From Phenylobacterium sp. Root700 (GTDB lineage Bacteria > Pseudomonadota > Alphaproteobacteria > Caulobacterales > Caulobacteraceae): 64,000 nt of DNA. Position numbers and translations under genes: made by a program. Positions 43,642-52,614 of the stretch are shown one piece after another. The notes under the pieces are model-generated. The model saw nothing but the letters and a program-made list of their open reading frames with translations. It had not been told where the DNA came from and ran no database searches. The DNA is taken from positions 72,825 to 136,824 of the forward strand of contig NZ_LMHT01000004.1 of the NCBI RefSeq assembly GCF_001429025.1. The letters are read 5' to 3'. The first letter of the stretch is position 1, and each line of letters opens with the position of its first letter.

Positions 43642-45123
43642 TCAGTTGAAGAGCTGAACCTTGCGTCCATCGACCTCGGAGCGGAACTGCCGGCGGCTGG
43701 TGAACATCGGATCGATATTGGCCTTGTCCCAGGTCGAGAACGCCTTCGACAACCGCGCCACGACCTTAGGGTGGCGCGCGGCCAGGTCGTGCTTCTCGCC
43801 GGGGTCGGCAGCGACATCGAACAACAGCACCCACTGCCCCAGCGGCGAGACCTCGGCCTTGATCCCGTCCGGCACCGGCGCGCCAAGGATGTTGTCCATG
43901 TCCTGGACGGTGTCGGATTTGTTCACCACCAGCAGCTTCCAGCGACCGTCGCGCACGGCGTAGTTGGGGCCCATGCGCCAGAACAGCGCGCGTTCGGCCG
44001 CCTTGCCCTTCGGCGCAGGCTTGCCCAACAGATCCTGGCCTTCGGCGCCGACCGGCTTGGGGGCGTCGGACAACCGCGCCAGGGTCGGCATGATGTCCAG
44101 GGTCGAAACCTCGCGGTTGCTGACCACCCCGGCCGGCAGACGTCCAGGCGCGGAGATCATGAACGGCACCCGCACGCCGCCCTCCCACGGAAAGGCCTTG
44201 TAGCCCGCCAGCGGGGCGTTCGAGCAAGCGCCCCGAATGTAGTTGGGGCAGCCGTTGTCGCTGAGCAGAATGACCACCGTGTCGCGCTCCAGCCCCTCGT
44301 CGCGCAGGGTCTGGCGCAGGCGGCCGATGTTGTCGTCGAGCGACGAGACCATGGCGGCGTAGAGCCGCTGGTGCGGCGAGGCGATGTTGGCGAAGCGATC
44401 GGTGTAGGCCTTGGGCGCCTGCAGCGGCGTGTGCGGCGCGTTGTAGGCCAGGTAGAGGAAGAAGGGCTTGTCGCGATTGGCGGCGATGAACTTGCCCGCC
44501 TCATCGGTGAACACGTCGGTCAAATAGCCCTTCTGGTCGATGATCTGGTGATCGCGAATGACCGGGAAGCGCGTACGGTTCATGGCCCCGTCGGCGCCGG
44601 TGTCCGCCTGCATCGCGCTCTCGGCCGGGTCGGCGTAGTAGCTGGCCGCGCCGCCGAGGAAGCCGAAGAAACTGTCGAAGCCGCGATCCAGCGGATGGAA
44701 GCCCGGCGCCTGTCCGGTGTGCCACTTGCCGATCATGCTGGTGGTGTAGCCCGCGGACTTCATGACCTGGGCGATGCTGGTTTCGTTGACCGGCACGCCG
44801 GTCTGCTCATCGCGTCCGACCGGATTGAACTCAAAGCCGAACCGCGACTGATGACGCCCGGTCAACAGGCCGGCGCGAGACGGCGCGCAGACGGCGGCGG
44901 TCGCGTAGGCGTCGGTATAGCGGACACCCGATCGCGCCAGAGCATCGATGTTCGGCGTCGGAATGACCTTGCCGCCATAGGCGCCCAAGTCTCCGTAGCC
45001 CAGGTCGTCCGCCAGAATGACGATGACATTGGGCCGGGTGTCGGTTCGCTTGGCCGGGGCTGCGAACCCCATGCAGGCGACACCGAGGAAGCCGGTGGCG
45101 ACGGCGGCGATCCAGCGTTTCAT
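43642..45123 (-). CDS. Secreted type I sulfatase (formylglycine-dependent)
   Basis: Protein of 493 residues with a signal peptide (about 1-24). The sulfatase signature CAPSRAGLLTG has C79, which is converted to formylglycine. Metal residues D39-D40 lie in ILADDLGYGD, plus GKWHTG and a later LSDNG motif. It hydrolyses sulfate esters in the periplasm or outside the cell; the substrate is unknown. It starts four bases after the hydrolase gene ends, so operonic. A formylglycine-generating enzyme gene was not seen in this window. Confidence 0.95.
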   Translation of the reverse strand: MKRWIAAVATGFLGVACMGFAAPAKRTDTRPNVIVILADDLGYGDLGAYGGKVIPTPNIDALARSGVRYTDAYATAAVCAPSRAGLLTGRHQSRFGFEFNPVGRDEQTGVPVNETSIAQVMKSAGYTTSMIGKWHTGQAPGFHPLDRGFDSFFGFLGGAASYYADPAESAMQADTGADGAMNRTRFPVIRDHQIIDQKGYLTDVFTDEAGKFIAANRDKPFFLYLAYNAPHTPLQAPKAYTDRFANIASPHQRLYAAMVSSLDDNIGRLRQTLRDEGLERDTVVILLSDNGCPNYIRGACSNAPLAGYKAFPWEGGVRVPFMISAPGRLPAGVVSNREVSTLDIMPTLARLSDAPKPVGAEGQDLLGKPAPKGKAAERALFWRMGPNYAVRDGRWKLLVVNKSDTVQDMDNILGAPVPDGIKAEVSPLGQWVLLFDVAADPGEKHDLAARHPKVVARLSKAFSTWDKANIDPMFTSRRQFRSEVDGRKVQLFN

Positions 45124-45126
45124 GTT

Positions 45127-46158
45127 CTACTCCGCAGGCTTGATCGGGGTGGGATGGCCGCAGCGCGCGGCCTTTGTATAGCCGTCGGCGAGCGGCTGGA
45201 CAGCGACGGGAATCCGGCACAGCGCCCTCGCCGCCTGTGCGTCGCCGCCGAGATAGGCGCGCCAGAAGATCACGGTCTCATCGACGATCAGCGGCGTCAG
45301 CTTCGCATCGTTTGGCCTGGGCATGCCCGCCGTCTGTCGCCGCCCGGCGAAAATGCTGTGGTCGCCACCGTGCAGGACGATCAGGAACTGATCTGCGCCG
45401 TCGATACGCTGGAACGGAATGGTCCGTTCCCAGGGCGTTTCCTCCAGATCGAGCGGCGTGCTGTCTTCGGTGCCGGTGAAGTGCAGCATCGGCGTTCGAA
45501 TGGCCGAGAAAGCGGTCTCCGAACCGCCCTGACGAGCCTTGTTGGGGCTATAGACGACAGCGGCCTTGATACGCGGCTCGCGGAAGGCTTCGGCCGGCGC
45601 GCCCGGCAAGACCTGGCCCACGGCCGCCAGCGTGGTCAGCGCCCCGAACGAGTGACCGGACATGCCGACACGGCTCAGATCCAGTTTGCCGGCCAGGCTC
45701 GCGCCCGGCGCGTTCATGACGGCCAGCTGATCCAGCGTGAAGGGAACATCGCCGAAGCGCTTCACCGCCGCGTCCGGCCCCATCTTGCCGAGCAGCAGCC
45801 CCTCCCGCCCCCGTTCGGGGCCGCTGAGGATCGAGGTGTCGGAGCCGCCATGTTGCACGGCCACCACCACGAACCCCGCCTTGGCCACGGCGTCGAGGAT
45901 ATAGCTCGAACCCTCCCGCGATCCGCCCAACCCGTGGGAATGGACGATCACCGGGAACGGCCCGGCGCCCTGCGGCAGGTAGAGCTTGTAGGGAACTTTG
46001 CGGCCTTCGCGCGCTGGATCGATCCAGTCGCCGTAGACCACGCTGTCGACGGCGGCGACTGGAACCGGCGGCGCGCCGCCGGCTCCGGCCGCACCGGCGC
46101 TCGAAAGTGTCAGACCCGCCGCGATCAGCAGAGCCGCGATGGGTCTGACATTCGCCAT
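45127..46158 (-). CDS. Secreted alpha/beta hydrolase (PAF-AH/dienelactone-hydrolase-like)
   Basis: Protein of 343 residues with a signal peptide (about 1-26). The oxyanion segment is VIVHSHGLGGSREGSSYILD and the nucleophile elbow is GHSFG in VGMSGHSFGALTTLA. The acid is probably in TGTEDSTP, and the His in LHGGDHSIF. It is an esterase-like enzyme. Between the TonB receptor (4 bases) and the sulfatase (3 bases), so it probably acts on the same substrate. Confidence 0.9.
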   Translation of the reverse strand: MANVRPIAALLIAAGLTLSSAGAAGAGGAPPVPVAAVDSVVYGDWIDPAREGRKVPYKLYLPQGAGPFPVIVHSHGLGGSREGSSYILDAVAKAGFVVVAVQHGGSDTSILSGPERGREGLLLGKMGPDAAVKRFGDVPFTLDQLAVMNAPGASLAGKLDLSRVGMSGHSFGALTTLAAVGQVLPGAPAEAFREPRIKAAVVYSPNKARQGGSETAFSAIRTPMLHFTGTEDSTPLDLEETPWERTIPFQRIDGADQFLIVLHGGDHSIFAGRRQTAGMPRPNDAKLTPLIVDETVIFWRAYLGGDAQAARALCRIPVAVQPLADGYTKAARCGHPTPIKPAE

Positions 46159-46162
46159 GCCC

Positions 46163-48613
46163 TTAGAACTCCAGGCCCAGTTCCACCCCGACCACGCGTG
46201 GGTCGCTATAGAACTCGTTGGTGTTCACCAGGTTGGTGACATAGGTCTTGTCGGTCAGGTTGCGGCCATAGACTGACAGGCGCATCCGGTCGTTGCGGAT
46301 CCCCACCCGGGCGTCGAGCTGGGTGTAGCCGGCATAGGGACGCACGTTGTCGGGGTTCTCGAACCCGCCGTCCGCCGTCTGCAACCCGCCCGACACGAAC
46401 CCGCGCAGCGACCCGTTGATCGGGAAGTTGTAGGTCGCGTTGACGCTCACCTGATAGTCGCGCAGACGCGGCACTTCGCGGCCGCCCAGGTCAGCGTCGT
46501 CGGGCAGACCGTCGCCGTTGATGTCGAGCTTGGCCCTGGCGCCGCTCTCGAACTCGCCCATCTGACCGCTCAGGGCGGCGGTGACGGACAGGTCGGATTC
46601 GCCGAAGCGGAACACCTTGCGCGCTTCCAGTTCGTAGCCGGCGACGTGGGCGTCGCCCGCGTTTTGCAGGATGAAGCCGCGCGACAGCGACGAGGGCGCG
46701 CTGACCACCTGAACGTTGTTGGTCCAGGTGTAATAGAGCGCGCCCGCGAGCTGGACGCCCATCCAGCGCCCCTTGGCCCCCACCTCGTAAGAGTAGGCGT
46801 ATTCCGGATCATAGAGCAGCTGCTGGCTGATCTGCGAGCGCACCGTCGTCGGCGGCAGGTTGGTGTTGAAGCCGCCGGGGCGATAGCCGGTGGCGAAGCG
46901 GCCATAGACGTTGGCGCCGTTGTCGAAGCGATGGCGCAAGGTCACGGTCGGCGTGAAGAACGTCCACTGACGACGAGCGTCGGCTTGCACGGCCTCGTTG
47001 CCCGGCGCGCAGGCGGGCGCCGCCAGGCTCGGCGGGCAGAAGATCACCGGGCCGGCGGGCAACGGGCCCGCGCCGTCGGGGTCCGACGTCGTGACCGCCA
47101 TCATCCCGGGCGGCAGCGGGCCGGCGCCGAAGAACGACAACGGGTCCTTAGAGTAGCGCTCGAAGGTGAAGTTCTTGGTGTCGCGCTGGATCCGCGCCTC
47201 GACGCCGATCGTGGTCTTGTCGGTGATCTTGTATTCTAGGCTGCCGAACAGCGACGGCGAGCGGAGTTCTTCGGTGAAGGCGTCGTGGTTGAGGCCCAGC
47301 CGGGCCGCCGCGCGCACGCTTTGCGCCGCGCCGGTCAGCGTCCCGGCCTGCCCGACGAAACAGCCCGCGGTCACGGGTTGCGCCGCGCCCGTATAGGTCG
47401 GGCACAGATAGGGATCGACCGTGATCTCGTTGTCGCTGGCGAGGTATTCAGCGCCGATCAGCCAGGTCAGCGGTCCACCGTCCTTCGAGGACAGATAGAC
47501 CTGAGCGACGGTGCGGCTGTAGTCCTCGAACTGGCCGACCGTATAGTCTGGGGTCAGCACGGCGGCGCCCGGCGCGACGTCGATTCCCGACTGGCCGGCG
47601 AAGTGGTCGCCGTCCTCGTTCGTGCGCCCAGCGTCACGGCCCTTCCAGCCCGCCTTGAAGGTCAGATCGGCGAAGCCAAGGTCATGCTCGACCGAGAGGT
47701 AGACTGAGTCCTCGACGATCGAGGCGCGGCCTTCGCGGTCCATGTCGGCGCGCGTCCAGGGCGAGGGATCCAGCGCCGAGCCGTCCGAACGCGTCACGCG
47801 GCGACCCAGGCTGCCGAACGCGGGGATGTCGCTGTCGTAGCGCTCATAGGTCAGGTTGACGTCAGTGAGGTCGCCGGGCGTCCAACGCATGATGGCCCGC
47901 AGGCCCTTAACGGTCTGGGCGTCCAGATCGTTGCCGGTCGTCAGGTTCTTGATGAAGCCGCCGCGTTGGTCGTCATAGAGCGCGGCGATCCGCAGGCCGA
48001 GCTTGTCCTCGATCAGCGGCAGGTTGAACACGCCCTCCACCCCCGACCGCCCCGGATCGCTGTAGCGCGCCGTGAGACTGCCGCCGAGAATCTCCGTCGG
48101 CGTCTGGCTGACGACGTTGACCGCGCCGCCGACCGAGTTGCGCCCGTAGAGCGCGCCCTGCGGACCCCGCAGGATTTCAATATGCTGGGAGTCCAGGAAA
48201 TCGAGCCGGCTCAACGAGCGCCCGCCGAACCCGCCGCCGGCGTTGTAGAGGCCGTCCTTGAAGAGGCCGGTGGCCGCCTCGGAGAAGCCCAGGCGGCCGC
48301 TGCCCTGGCCGCGAATGGTGATGTCCTGCAAGTATTCCGGGCCGGAGGTCACCAGCGTCGCGCTGGGAGCCTGGCGCAGATAGTCCTTCATCGCGTCGAG
48401 CACGAGGACCTTGCGATCGGCGGCGGTGATGGCGGAGATCGCGGCCGGGACTTCCGTCAGGGTTTCAGTCCGCTTGCGCGCGGTGACCACGATTTCGTCC
48501 ACCTCGCCGAGGGACTGATCGTCAGCCGCCTGTGCGGCGGCCAGGCCCGGGGCCATCGCCAAGACCAGACCGATGGCGGACATGGCTCCGCCTCTTCCAA
48601 TAAACCGCAGCAT
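46163..48613 (-). CDS. TonB-dependent outer-membrane receptor
   Basis: Protein of 816 residues from ATG 48613 (GGGGAGA upstream); ATG 48631 is an alternative. Signal peptide, then the TonB box region (VDEIVVTARKRTETLTEVPA), a plug domain with RGQGSGRLGFSEAATGLFKD, and a 22-stranded barrel ending in VGVELGLEF with terminal Phe. It imports a large or scarce substrate. First gene of the receptor-hydrolase-sulfatase-peptidase unit; a GntR-type operator lies 55 bases upstream. Confidence 0.95.
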   Translation of the reverse strand: MLRFIGRGGAMSAIGLVLAMAPGLAAAQAADDQSLGEVDEIVVTARKRTETLTEVPAAISAITAADRKVLVLDAMKDYLRQAPSATLVTSGPEYLQDITIRGQGSGRLGFSEAATGLFKDGLYNAGGGFGGRSLSRLDFLDSQHIEILRGPQGALYGRNSVGGAVNVVSQTPTEILGGSLTARYSDPGRSGVEGVFNLPLIEDKLGLRIAALYDDQRGGFIKNLTTGNDLDAQTVKGLRAIMRWTPGDLTDVNLTYERYDSDIPAFGSLGRRVTRSDGSALDPSPWTRADMDREGRASIVEDSVYLSVEHDLGFADLTFKAGWKGRDAGRTNEDGDHFAGQSGIDVAPGAAVLTPDYTVGQFEDYSRTVAQVYLSSKDGGPLTWLIGAEYLASDNEITVDPYLCPTYTGAAQPVTAGCFVGQAGTLTGAAQSVRAAARLGLNHDAFTEELRSPSLFGSLEYKITDKTTIGVEARIQRDTKNFTFERYSKDPLSFFGAGPLPPGMMAVTTSDPDGAGPLPAGPVIFCPPSLAAPACAPGNEAVQADARRQWTFFTPTVTLRHRFDNGANVYGRFATGYRPGGFNTNLPPTTVRSQISQQLLYDPEYAYSYEVGAKGRWMGVQLAGALYYTWTNNVQVVSAPSSLSRGFILQNAGDAHVAGYELEARKVFRFGESDLSVTAALSGQMGEFESGARAKLDINGDGLPDDADLGGREVPRLRDYQVSVNATYNFPINGSLRGFVSGGLQTADGGFENPDNVRPYAGYTQLDARVGIRNDRMRLSVYGRNLTDKTYVTNLVNTNEFYSDPRVVGVELGLEF

Positions 48614-48667
48614 CGCGTCTCTCCCCGCCAATTTCTGTTGCTGGCGGCGAGATGCGACTGGCTCGAT

Positions 48668-48684
48668 AAATTGTCAAACAATTT
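48668..48684. promoter_or_regulatory. GntR/FCD operator upstream of the TonB receptor
   Basis: AAATTGTCAAACAATTT, a 17-base palindrome between the gntR stop and the receptor start. It is 15/17 identical to the site at 49457. Confidence 0.7.
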
Positions 48685-49401
48685 TTAGGTGAGCAAATCA
48701 GCGCGGTCGAGCGCCGCCTCGAACTTCAGGTCGGCGGCGAGCGAGCGACGAGTGATCATCACGACCATGCGCGCGGCGGCGGCGGCGATCTCCGGGTGCC
48801 GGTCCTTGATCGCTGCGACGAGGATGCGATGCGCCGACAGCGACTGCTGTTCGGATTGAAAGCTGCCCGGCTGCAAGATGCGCTGCTGCCAGAGCGCCAG
48901 ATTTCCGACCTGGGTCAGCATTCGATAGGCAAGCTGACTGCCCGACTGACGGCCGATGACTTGCCCAAGCGCGAAGGACATTGTGTAGAGCTGCCCGCGC
49001 TCCGCGCCCGTGGTCGCGGCGACCTCCATAGCGGCCATCATCGCATCCAGCCGGCCAAACATTCGCTCGGGAAACTGCGTCGCCGCGAGCCGCGCGCACT
49101 GGGCGTACATTTCCTCCAACAGACTGAAGATGTCGAGCAGCTCACCCGCGCCCACATTGGTGACCTGAGCCCCGCGCCAGGGTCGCATCTCGACGAATCC
49201 GGCCCGGGCGACACTGCGCAGAGCCTCACGCACCGAAGCGCGACTGACCCCGTGACGGGTCGAAATCTCCTGCTCGCGCAGCCAGGCGCCCGGCGGGTAT
49301 CGGCCGTCGATAACCTCGCGGATCAAGGTCTCAGACAGGCGCGTGTCGAGCGTCTGGTCGCTCTTGCGCCGTGCCTTCACCTCTGGTTCGGGTTCGTCCA
49401 T
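48685..49401 (-). CDS. GntR-family (FCD) transcriptional regulator
   Basis: Protein of 238 residues. Winged HTH near residues 18-85: LSETLIREVIDGRYPPGAWL, REQEISTRHGVSRASVREAL and MRPWRGAQVT. The C-terminal FCD ligand domain runs from about 95 to 225. Probably represses the TonB-sulfatase operon downstream, its own gene and the divergent DUF1254 gene through the two matching palindromes, and releases them when its ligand binds. The ligand is unknown. Confidence 0.9.
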   Translation of the reverse strand: MDEPEPEVKARRKSDQTLDTRLSETLIREVIDGRYPPGAWLREQEISTRHGVSRASVREALRSVARAGFVEMRPWRGAQVTNVGAGELLDIFSLLEEMYAQCARLAATQFPERMFGRLDAMMAAMEVAATTGAERGQLYTMSFALGQVIGRQSGSQLAYRMLTQVGNLALWQQRILQPGSFQSEQQSLSAHRILVAAIKDRHPEIAAAAARMVVMITRRSLAADLKFEAALDRADLLT

Positions 49402-49456
49402 CGCCTATCCTTGATCCTCACGCCCGCGGAGTATGGCGCGTGTCGCCCAAAAAAGT

Positions 49457-49473
49457 AAAATGTCAGACAATTT
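49457..49473. promoter_or_regulatory. GntR/FCD operator between gntR and the DUF1254 gene
   Basis: AAAATGTCAGACAATTT, similar to known TTGTCNNACAA-type FCD operators. It is 56 bases upstream of gntR and 68 bases upstream of the DUF1254 start. Confidence 0.7.
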
Positions 49474-49540
49474 GCATTCTTGGGCCGCCCGCGTAGATTG
49501 CTGGAAAATGCAGACGCGAAATATCCACGGGAGAGCGATG

Positions 49541-50854
49541 ATGGACCGACGCCTGTTTCTCGGCGGCGCGATGGCCCTGGCCGGCGCCGCGAAGGCTTCT
49601 GCGGCGAACGCGGCCTCATTGTCGCTGGCGGACGCCGCCAAGCTGGCCTGGCTCTACGGCCTGCCGCTCATCGAGGTGGCGGAGGTCAGACGCCGGACAC
49701 TGGCGTTGGGACCGCCCAATCGCCTCCACCATCAGCGCGACCTGACCACCCCCGCCACCCAGAAGGTGACCTCGCCCAACAACGACACGCTCTACAGTCG
49801 GGGCTTCCTGGAGCTGAGCCGAGGTCCGGTGACGCTGACCCTGCCGGCGACGGGCGAACGCTACTTCTCCGTGGCGCTGATGGACATGTTCACCAACAAT
49901 TTCGCCGTCCTGGGCACGCGCACCACGGGGCCCGAGGGCGGCCGCTTCACGATCGCCGGCCCGAGCGGCCCCGCGCCGGCCGGCGCCGTTCGCGCGCCGT
50001 CCAATTGGGTGTTCGTGCTGGGACGCACCCTGGTCGACGGCCCGCAGGACATTGACCAGGCCCGCACGGTTCAGGACCGCCTGTTGCTGGACCCGCCGCC
50101 TGGCCCCGCACCAACTCCGGCCACGCCCCCCGCGCGAACCGCCCCATGGCGCGACTATTTCGCAGGCCTCGGCGCGCTGCTGGCCGAAACGATCCCACCT
50201 GCCACAGACGCCGGATTCTTCCATGCGGTCAGGGCCTTGGGCCTGACACCGAAGGGCTTCAGTCCTCCGGCCTTCTCGCCGGCTCAAGAGGCCGAGATCG
50301 CCAGCGGCGTGGCCCAGGCCACCGCCCTGGCGAGCCTACCCAACGGCGGCACATACGAGGCCGGCGGCTGGACCTACCCGCAGTCCAATCTCGGGACCTT
50401 CGAGCAGGACTATCTGTTCCGAGGCCAGATCGCCCTGACCGGCCTGTTCGCCCTGCCCTTGGCCGAGGCGATGTACACCCGCTCGGTCGGCGACGGCGGT
50501 CAGGGACTGTTCCGAGGCGACCGCTATCGCTTGACCTTCCCGCAGGGCCAGCTGCTTCCAGTCGATGGGTTCTGGTCGTTGACCGTCTATCGCGCCATGC
50601 CGGACGGTCAGTTCTTCTTCGCACCCAACCCGATCGACCGCTGGTCGATCGGGGACCGCACACCAGGCCTCACCTACAACAAGGACGGCTCCCTGGACCT
50701 ATGGATCTCACGCGAGGATCCTGGCGCTGAACGCCGCTCTAACTGGCTCCCGACGCCTCAGGGCCCCTTTATGCTGAGCCTGCGCGCCTTCATGCCCCGC
50801 GCAAGCCTGTTGACCGGACAGTATCGCGCCCCACCGGTGATCGCCCTCCCCTAA
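49541..50854 (+). CDS. Secreted DUF1254/DUF1214 protein
   Basis: Protein of 437 residues from ATG 49541 (GGGAG seven bases upstream); ATG 49538 is also in frame. Twin-arginine-like signal MMDRRLFLGGAMALAGAA. The DUF1254 part (KVTSPNNDTLYSRGFLELSR, then FSVALMDMFTNNFAVLGTR) is followed by the DUF1214 part (DGFWSLTVYRAMPDGQFF and DRTPGLTYNKDGSLDLWI). The family is uncharacterised. Control by the FCD regulator links it to the TonB-sulfatase locus. Confidence 0.88.
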   Translation: MDRRLFLGGAMALAGAAKASAANAASLSLADAAKLAWLYGLPLIEVAEVRRRTLALGPPNRLHHQRDLTTPATQKVTSPNNDTLYSRGFLELSRGPVTLTLPATGERYFSVALMDMFTNNFAVLGTRTTGPEGGRFTIAGPSGPAPAGAVRAPSNWVFVLGRTLVDGPQDIDQARTVQDRLLLDPPPGPAPTPATPPARTAPWRDYFAGLGALLAETIPPATDAGFFHAVRALGLTPKGFSPPAFSPAQEAEIASGVAQATALASLPNGGTYEAGGWTYPQSNLGTFEQDYLFRGQIALTGLFALPLAEAMYTRSVGDGGQGLFRGDRYRLTFPQGQLLPVDGFWSLTVYRAMPDGQFFFAPNPIDRWSIGDRTPGLTYNKDGSLDLWISREDPGAERRSNWLPTPQGPFMLSLRAFMPRASLLTGQYRAPPVIALP

Positions 50855-50922
50855 GCCGCGCAGGTACTGGGCCGCCCAGCGCGTCGCCTCCGGTTCAGCC
50901 GCCCTGGCCAATGGCCTGCTCC

Positions 50923-51594
50923 CTAGAAGTCGCCCGACCGGATGATACGCCGAGCTTGGTGCGGTGGGATAATCGCGGTGATGTGGGCGGCCCAGCGGAT
51001 TTTGCAGTTCTCCTTGGTCGGGCCGACCACGCTTTCCAAATCGTAGCGCCCGGCCTTCGAGCCGCGCAGCAGGCGTTTGACCAGCACCTCGTCGGCGTCA
51101 GTCTCCACGACGACGACGTGCCCCAGCATGTCCGGCGTCGGCGGCGTTCGCTGGTCCTCGAAATAGATCAGACCGCCATCATCGGCCACGCCCCGCATCG
51201 AATGCCCGGCGATCCGCAGGGCCACCGCCCGGTTCGTTCCGCCTGGCGGAAGCGGCGCCAGATCGCCAGCCTCCTGCCCCGTGGCGAACAGCACCACCCC
51301 TTCGCTATCGGCCCCCACCCGGCCGATGATCGGCACCAGGACCGGCTCAGGCCTTTTGGCCGGATCGGCGTCCGGTTCTGTCGTACCTATCCCGTCATAT
51401 AGCCAGTCGGACCGCACCCCGAAGGCCTCAGCATATTCCTTGGCGCGAGCATAGGAATAGGTCGCGTTGCCGTTCTCGTTGGAAGCGTAGGTGTTACGGT
51501 TCCACTTGAACTTTGCGACCGCAGCCGCGGCCGTGGAGAAGCCGGCGCCCTGACGGGCGCTCTTAAGGCGAGCGGCGCGATCTTCAGCTGACAT
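50923..51594 (-). CDS. S24-family repressor (LexA/CI-like)
   Basis: Protein of 223 residues. An N-terminal HTH-like part (MSAEDRAARLKSARQGAGFS with helix AAAVAKFKWNRNTYASNENG) precedes a C-terminal S24 peptidase fold with S132 in IAGHSMRG and K173 in DEVLVKRLL. Such proteins self-cleave with RecA or act as CI-like repressors. Divergent from a small membrane protein, with two palindromic sites in the shared gap. Prophage-derived regulation is possible, but no phage structural genes are near. Confidence 0.88.
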   Translation of the reverse strand: MSAEDRAARLKSARQGAGFSTAAAAVAKFKWNRNTYASNENGNATYSYARAKEYAEAFGVRSDWLYDGIGTTEPDADPAKRPEPVLVPIIGRVGADSEGVVLFATGQEAGDLAPLPPGGTNRAVALRIAGHSMRGVADDGGLIYFEDQRTPPTPDMLGHVVVVETDADEVLVKRLLRGSKAGRYDLESVVGPTKENCKIRWAAHITAIIPPHQARRIIRSGDF

Positions 51595-51599
51595 ATGAT

Positions 51600-51647
51600 G
51601 TATTTATCATACGTTTTTGTCTTGCGAAAGATCAGTATGTTTCATAC
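51600..51647. promoter_or_regulatory. Two S24-repressor operator candidates
   Basis: GTATTTATCATAC (51600-51612) and GTATGTTTCATAC (51635-51647) share the GTATG-N3-CATAC palindrome and are 35 bases apart in the divergent gap. Confidence 0.6.
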
Positions 51648-51657
51648 GTTTCGAACT

Positions 51658-51831
51658 ATGAGCACCCGCCCCAAACCCTCCGGATCTCCCGCCAAGGACT
51701 CCCTCTCCGTCGAGCTTGGCGGCTGGTTCAAGGCCAACGCCACCGGCGGCGGGGTGATTGTCATCGGGGTCATCTTGGTCGCCCTGGGCGCGCTCGGCCT
51801 AGCGCAGTTCTGGCTGACGATGGGTGGATAA
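51658..51831 (+). CDS. Small single-helix membrane protein opposite the S24 repressor
   Basis: Protein of 57 residues from ATG 51658. A polar N-terminus (STRPKPSGSPAKDSLSVELG) precedes one membrane helix (VIVIGVILVALGALGLAQFW) and a short tail. The operator pair directly upstream suggests repression by the S24 protein and induction on DNA damage. Function unknown. Confidence 0.65.
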   Translation: MSTRPKPSGSPAKDSLSVELGGWFKANATGGGVIVIGVILVALGALGLAQFWLTMGG

Positions 51832-51885
51832 GGCCGGCGACCATGGGCACGCCGCCCGCCTTGATCGGCTATGGACGACGAACGC

Positions 51886-52614
51886 TCACGCGGCCTGGTC
51901 GACGATCCGGAACACCGCGCCATTGGCCGGCTCGCGGTAGAGATCGACCCGCTCGCCGTCCCAGTGATAGTCCAGATGACGGCCCTGGACGGCGCTTCCC
52001 GCCAAGTCGGGATAGAAGAGCCCGACGCAGTCGCCGCCTGGGCGGCGGACACTGGGATAGACCACCCCGCCAGAACCCGCGCCATGCAGACCACGCCCGA
52101 GGGCGCGGCTGTCGCGATAGTCGTCAGGATTCAGAGCCGCGGCGAACGCCGCTCCCCCGCCCCTCAGGTCGTGAAGCTCGGCGTCGACCGACAGCACGAT
52201 CTCGCGGAACTGCGAGGTCCAGCCGGCCGGCTCGCGGGTCCTGGCCATGAACAGGCCGTGGTGGTGGATGGTCTCCAGCAGCGCGACGTCAAAACCGGAG
52301 CCCGTATAGAGCGCCCCAAAGCTTCCGTCGCTGAACCGGCTGGGGCGATCTGGACTGACATGGGTGAAGGGCGCCATCAAATAGCTGGCGCCCGGCCCGC
52401 CGACCCGGCGCTCCGGAGGCACGAGATCGAGATTGCCTATGGTCTCCATCAGCCGTGGATTGGTCTTCTGCTCGGCCGAGAGCAGCAGCGCCCAGTCGGC
52501 CGGATCGGCGATATCCTCGAACAGGTCGATCGGCGGATAGACGCTGCGGATGATCCGCACCGCGCCGCGCCAGGAAACCCGCGACTTCGGAACCTCGCCT
52601 AAGTCGATCACCAA
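51886..52614 (-). CDS. RES-domain toxin
   Basis: Protein of 242 residues. RES-domain features: RIIRSVYPPIDLFEDIAD, RFSDGSFGALYTGSGFDVAL with ETIHHHG, and VYPSVRRPGGDCVGLFYPD. RES toxins degrade NAD+. Its start overlaps the antitoxin stop by seven bases, the usual antitoxin-toxin order, so translation is coupled. Confidence 0.9.
   Translation of the reverse strand: MVIDLGEVPKSRVSWRGAVRIIRSVYPPIDLFEDIADPADWALLLSAEQKTNPRLMETIGNLDLVPPERRVGGPGASYLMAPFTHVSPDRPSRFSDGSFGALYTGSGFDVALLETIHHHGLFMARTREPAGWTSQFREIVLSVDAELHDLRGGGAAFAAALNPDDYRDSRALGRGLHGAGSGGVVYPSVRRPGGDCVGLFYPDLAGSAVQGRHLDYHWDGERVDLYREPANGAVFRIVDQAA

Noticed and set aside
43491..43886. N-terminal extension of the M28-like peptidase frame
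   Set aside because: It overlaps the sulfatase, is arginine-rich, and ATG 43490 has a good ribosome site and signal peptide.
43771..46239. An 822-codon plus-strand frame opposite the sulfatase and hydrolase
   Set aside because: Antisense shadow of two well-supported genes. The composition is typical of non-coding GC-rich frames.
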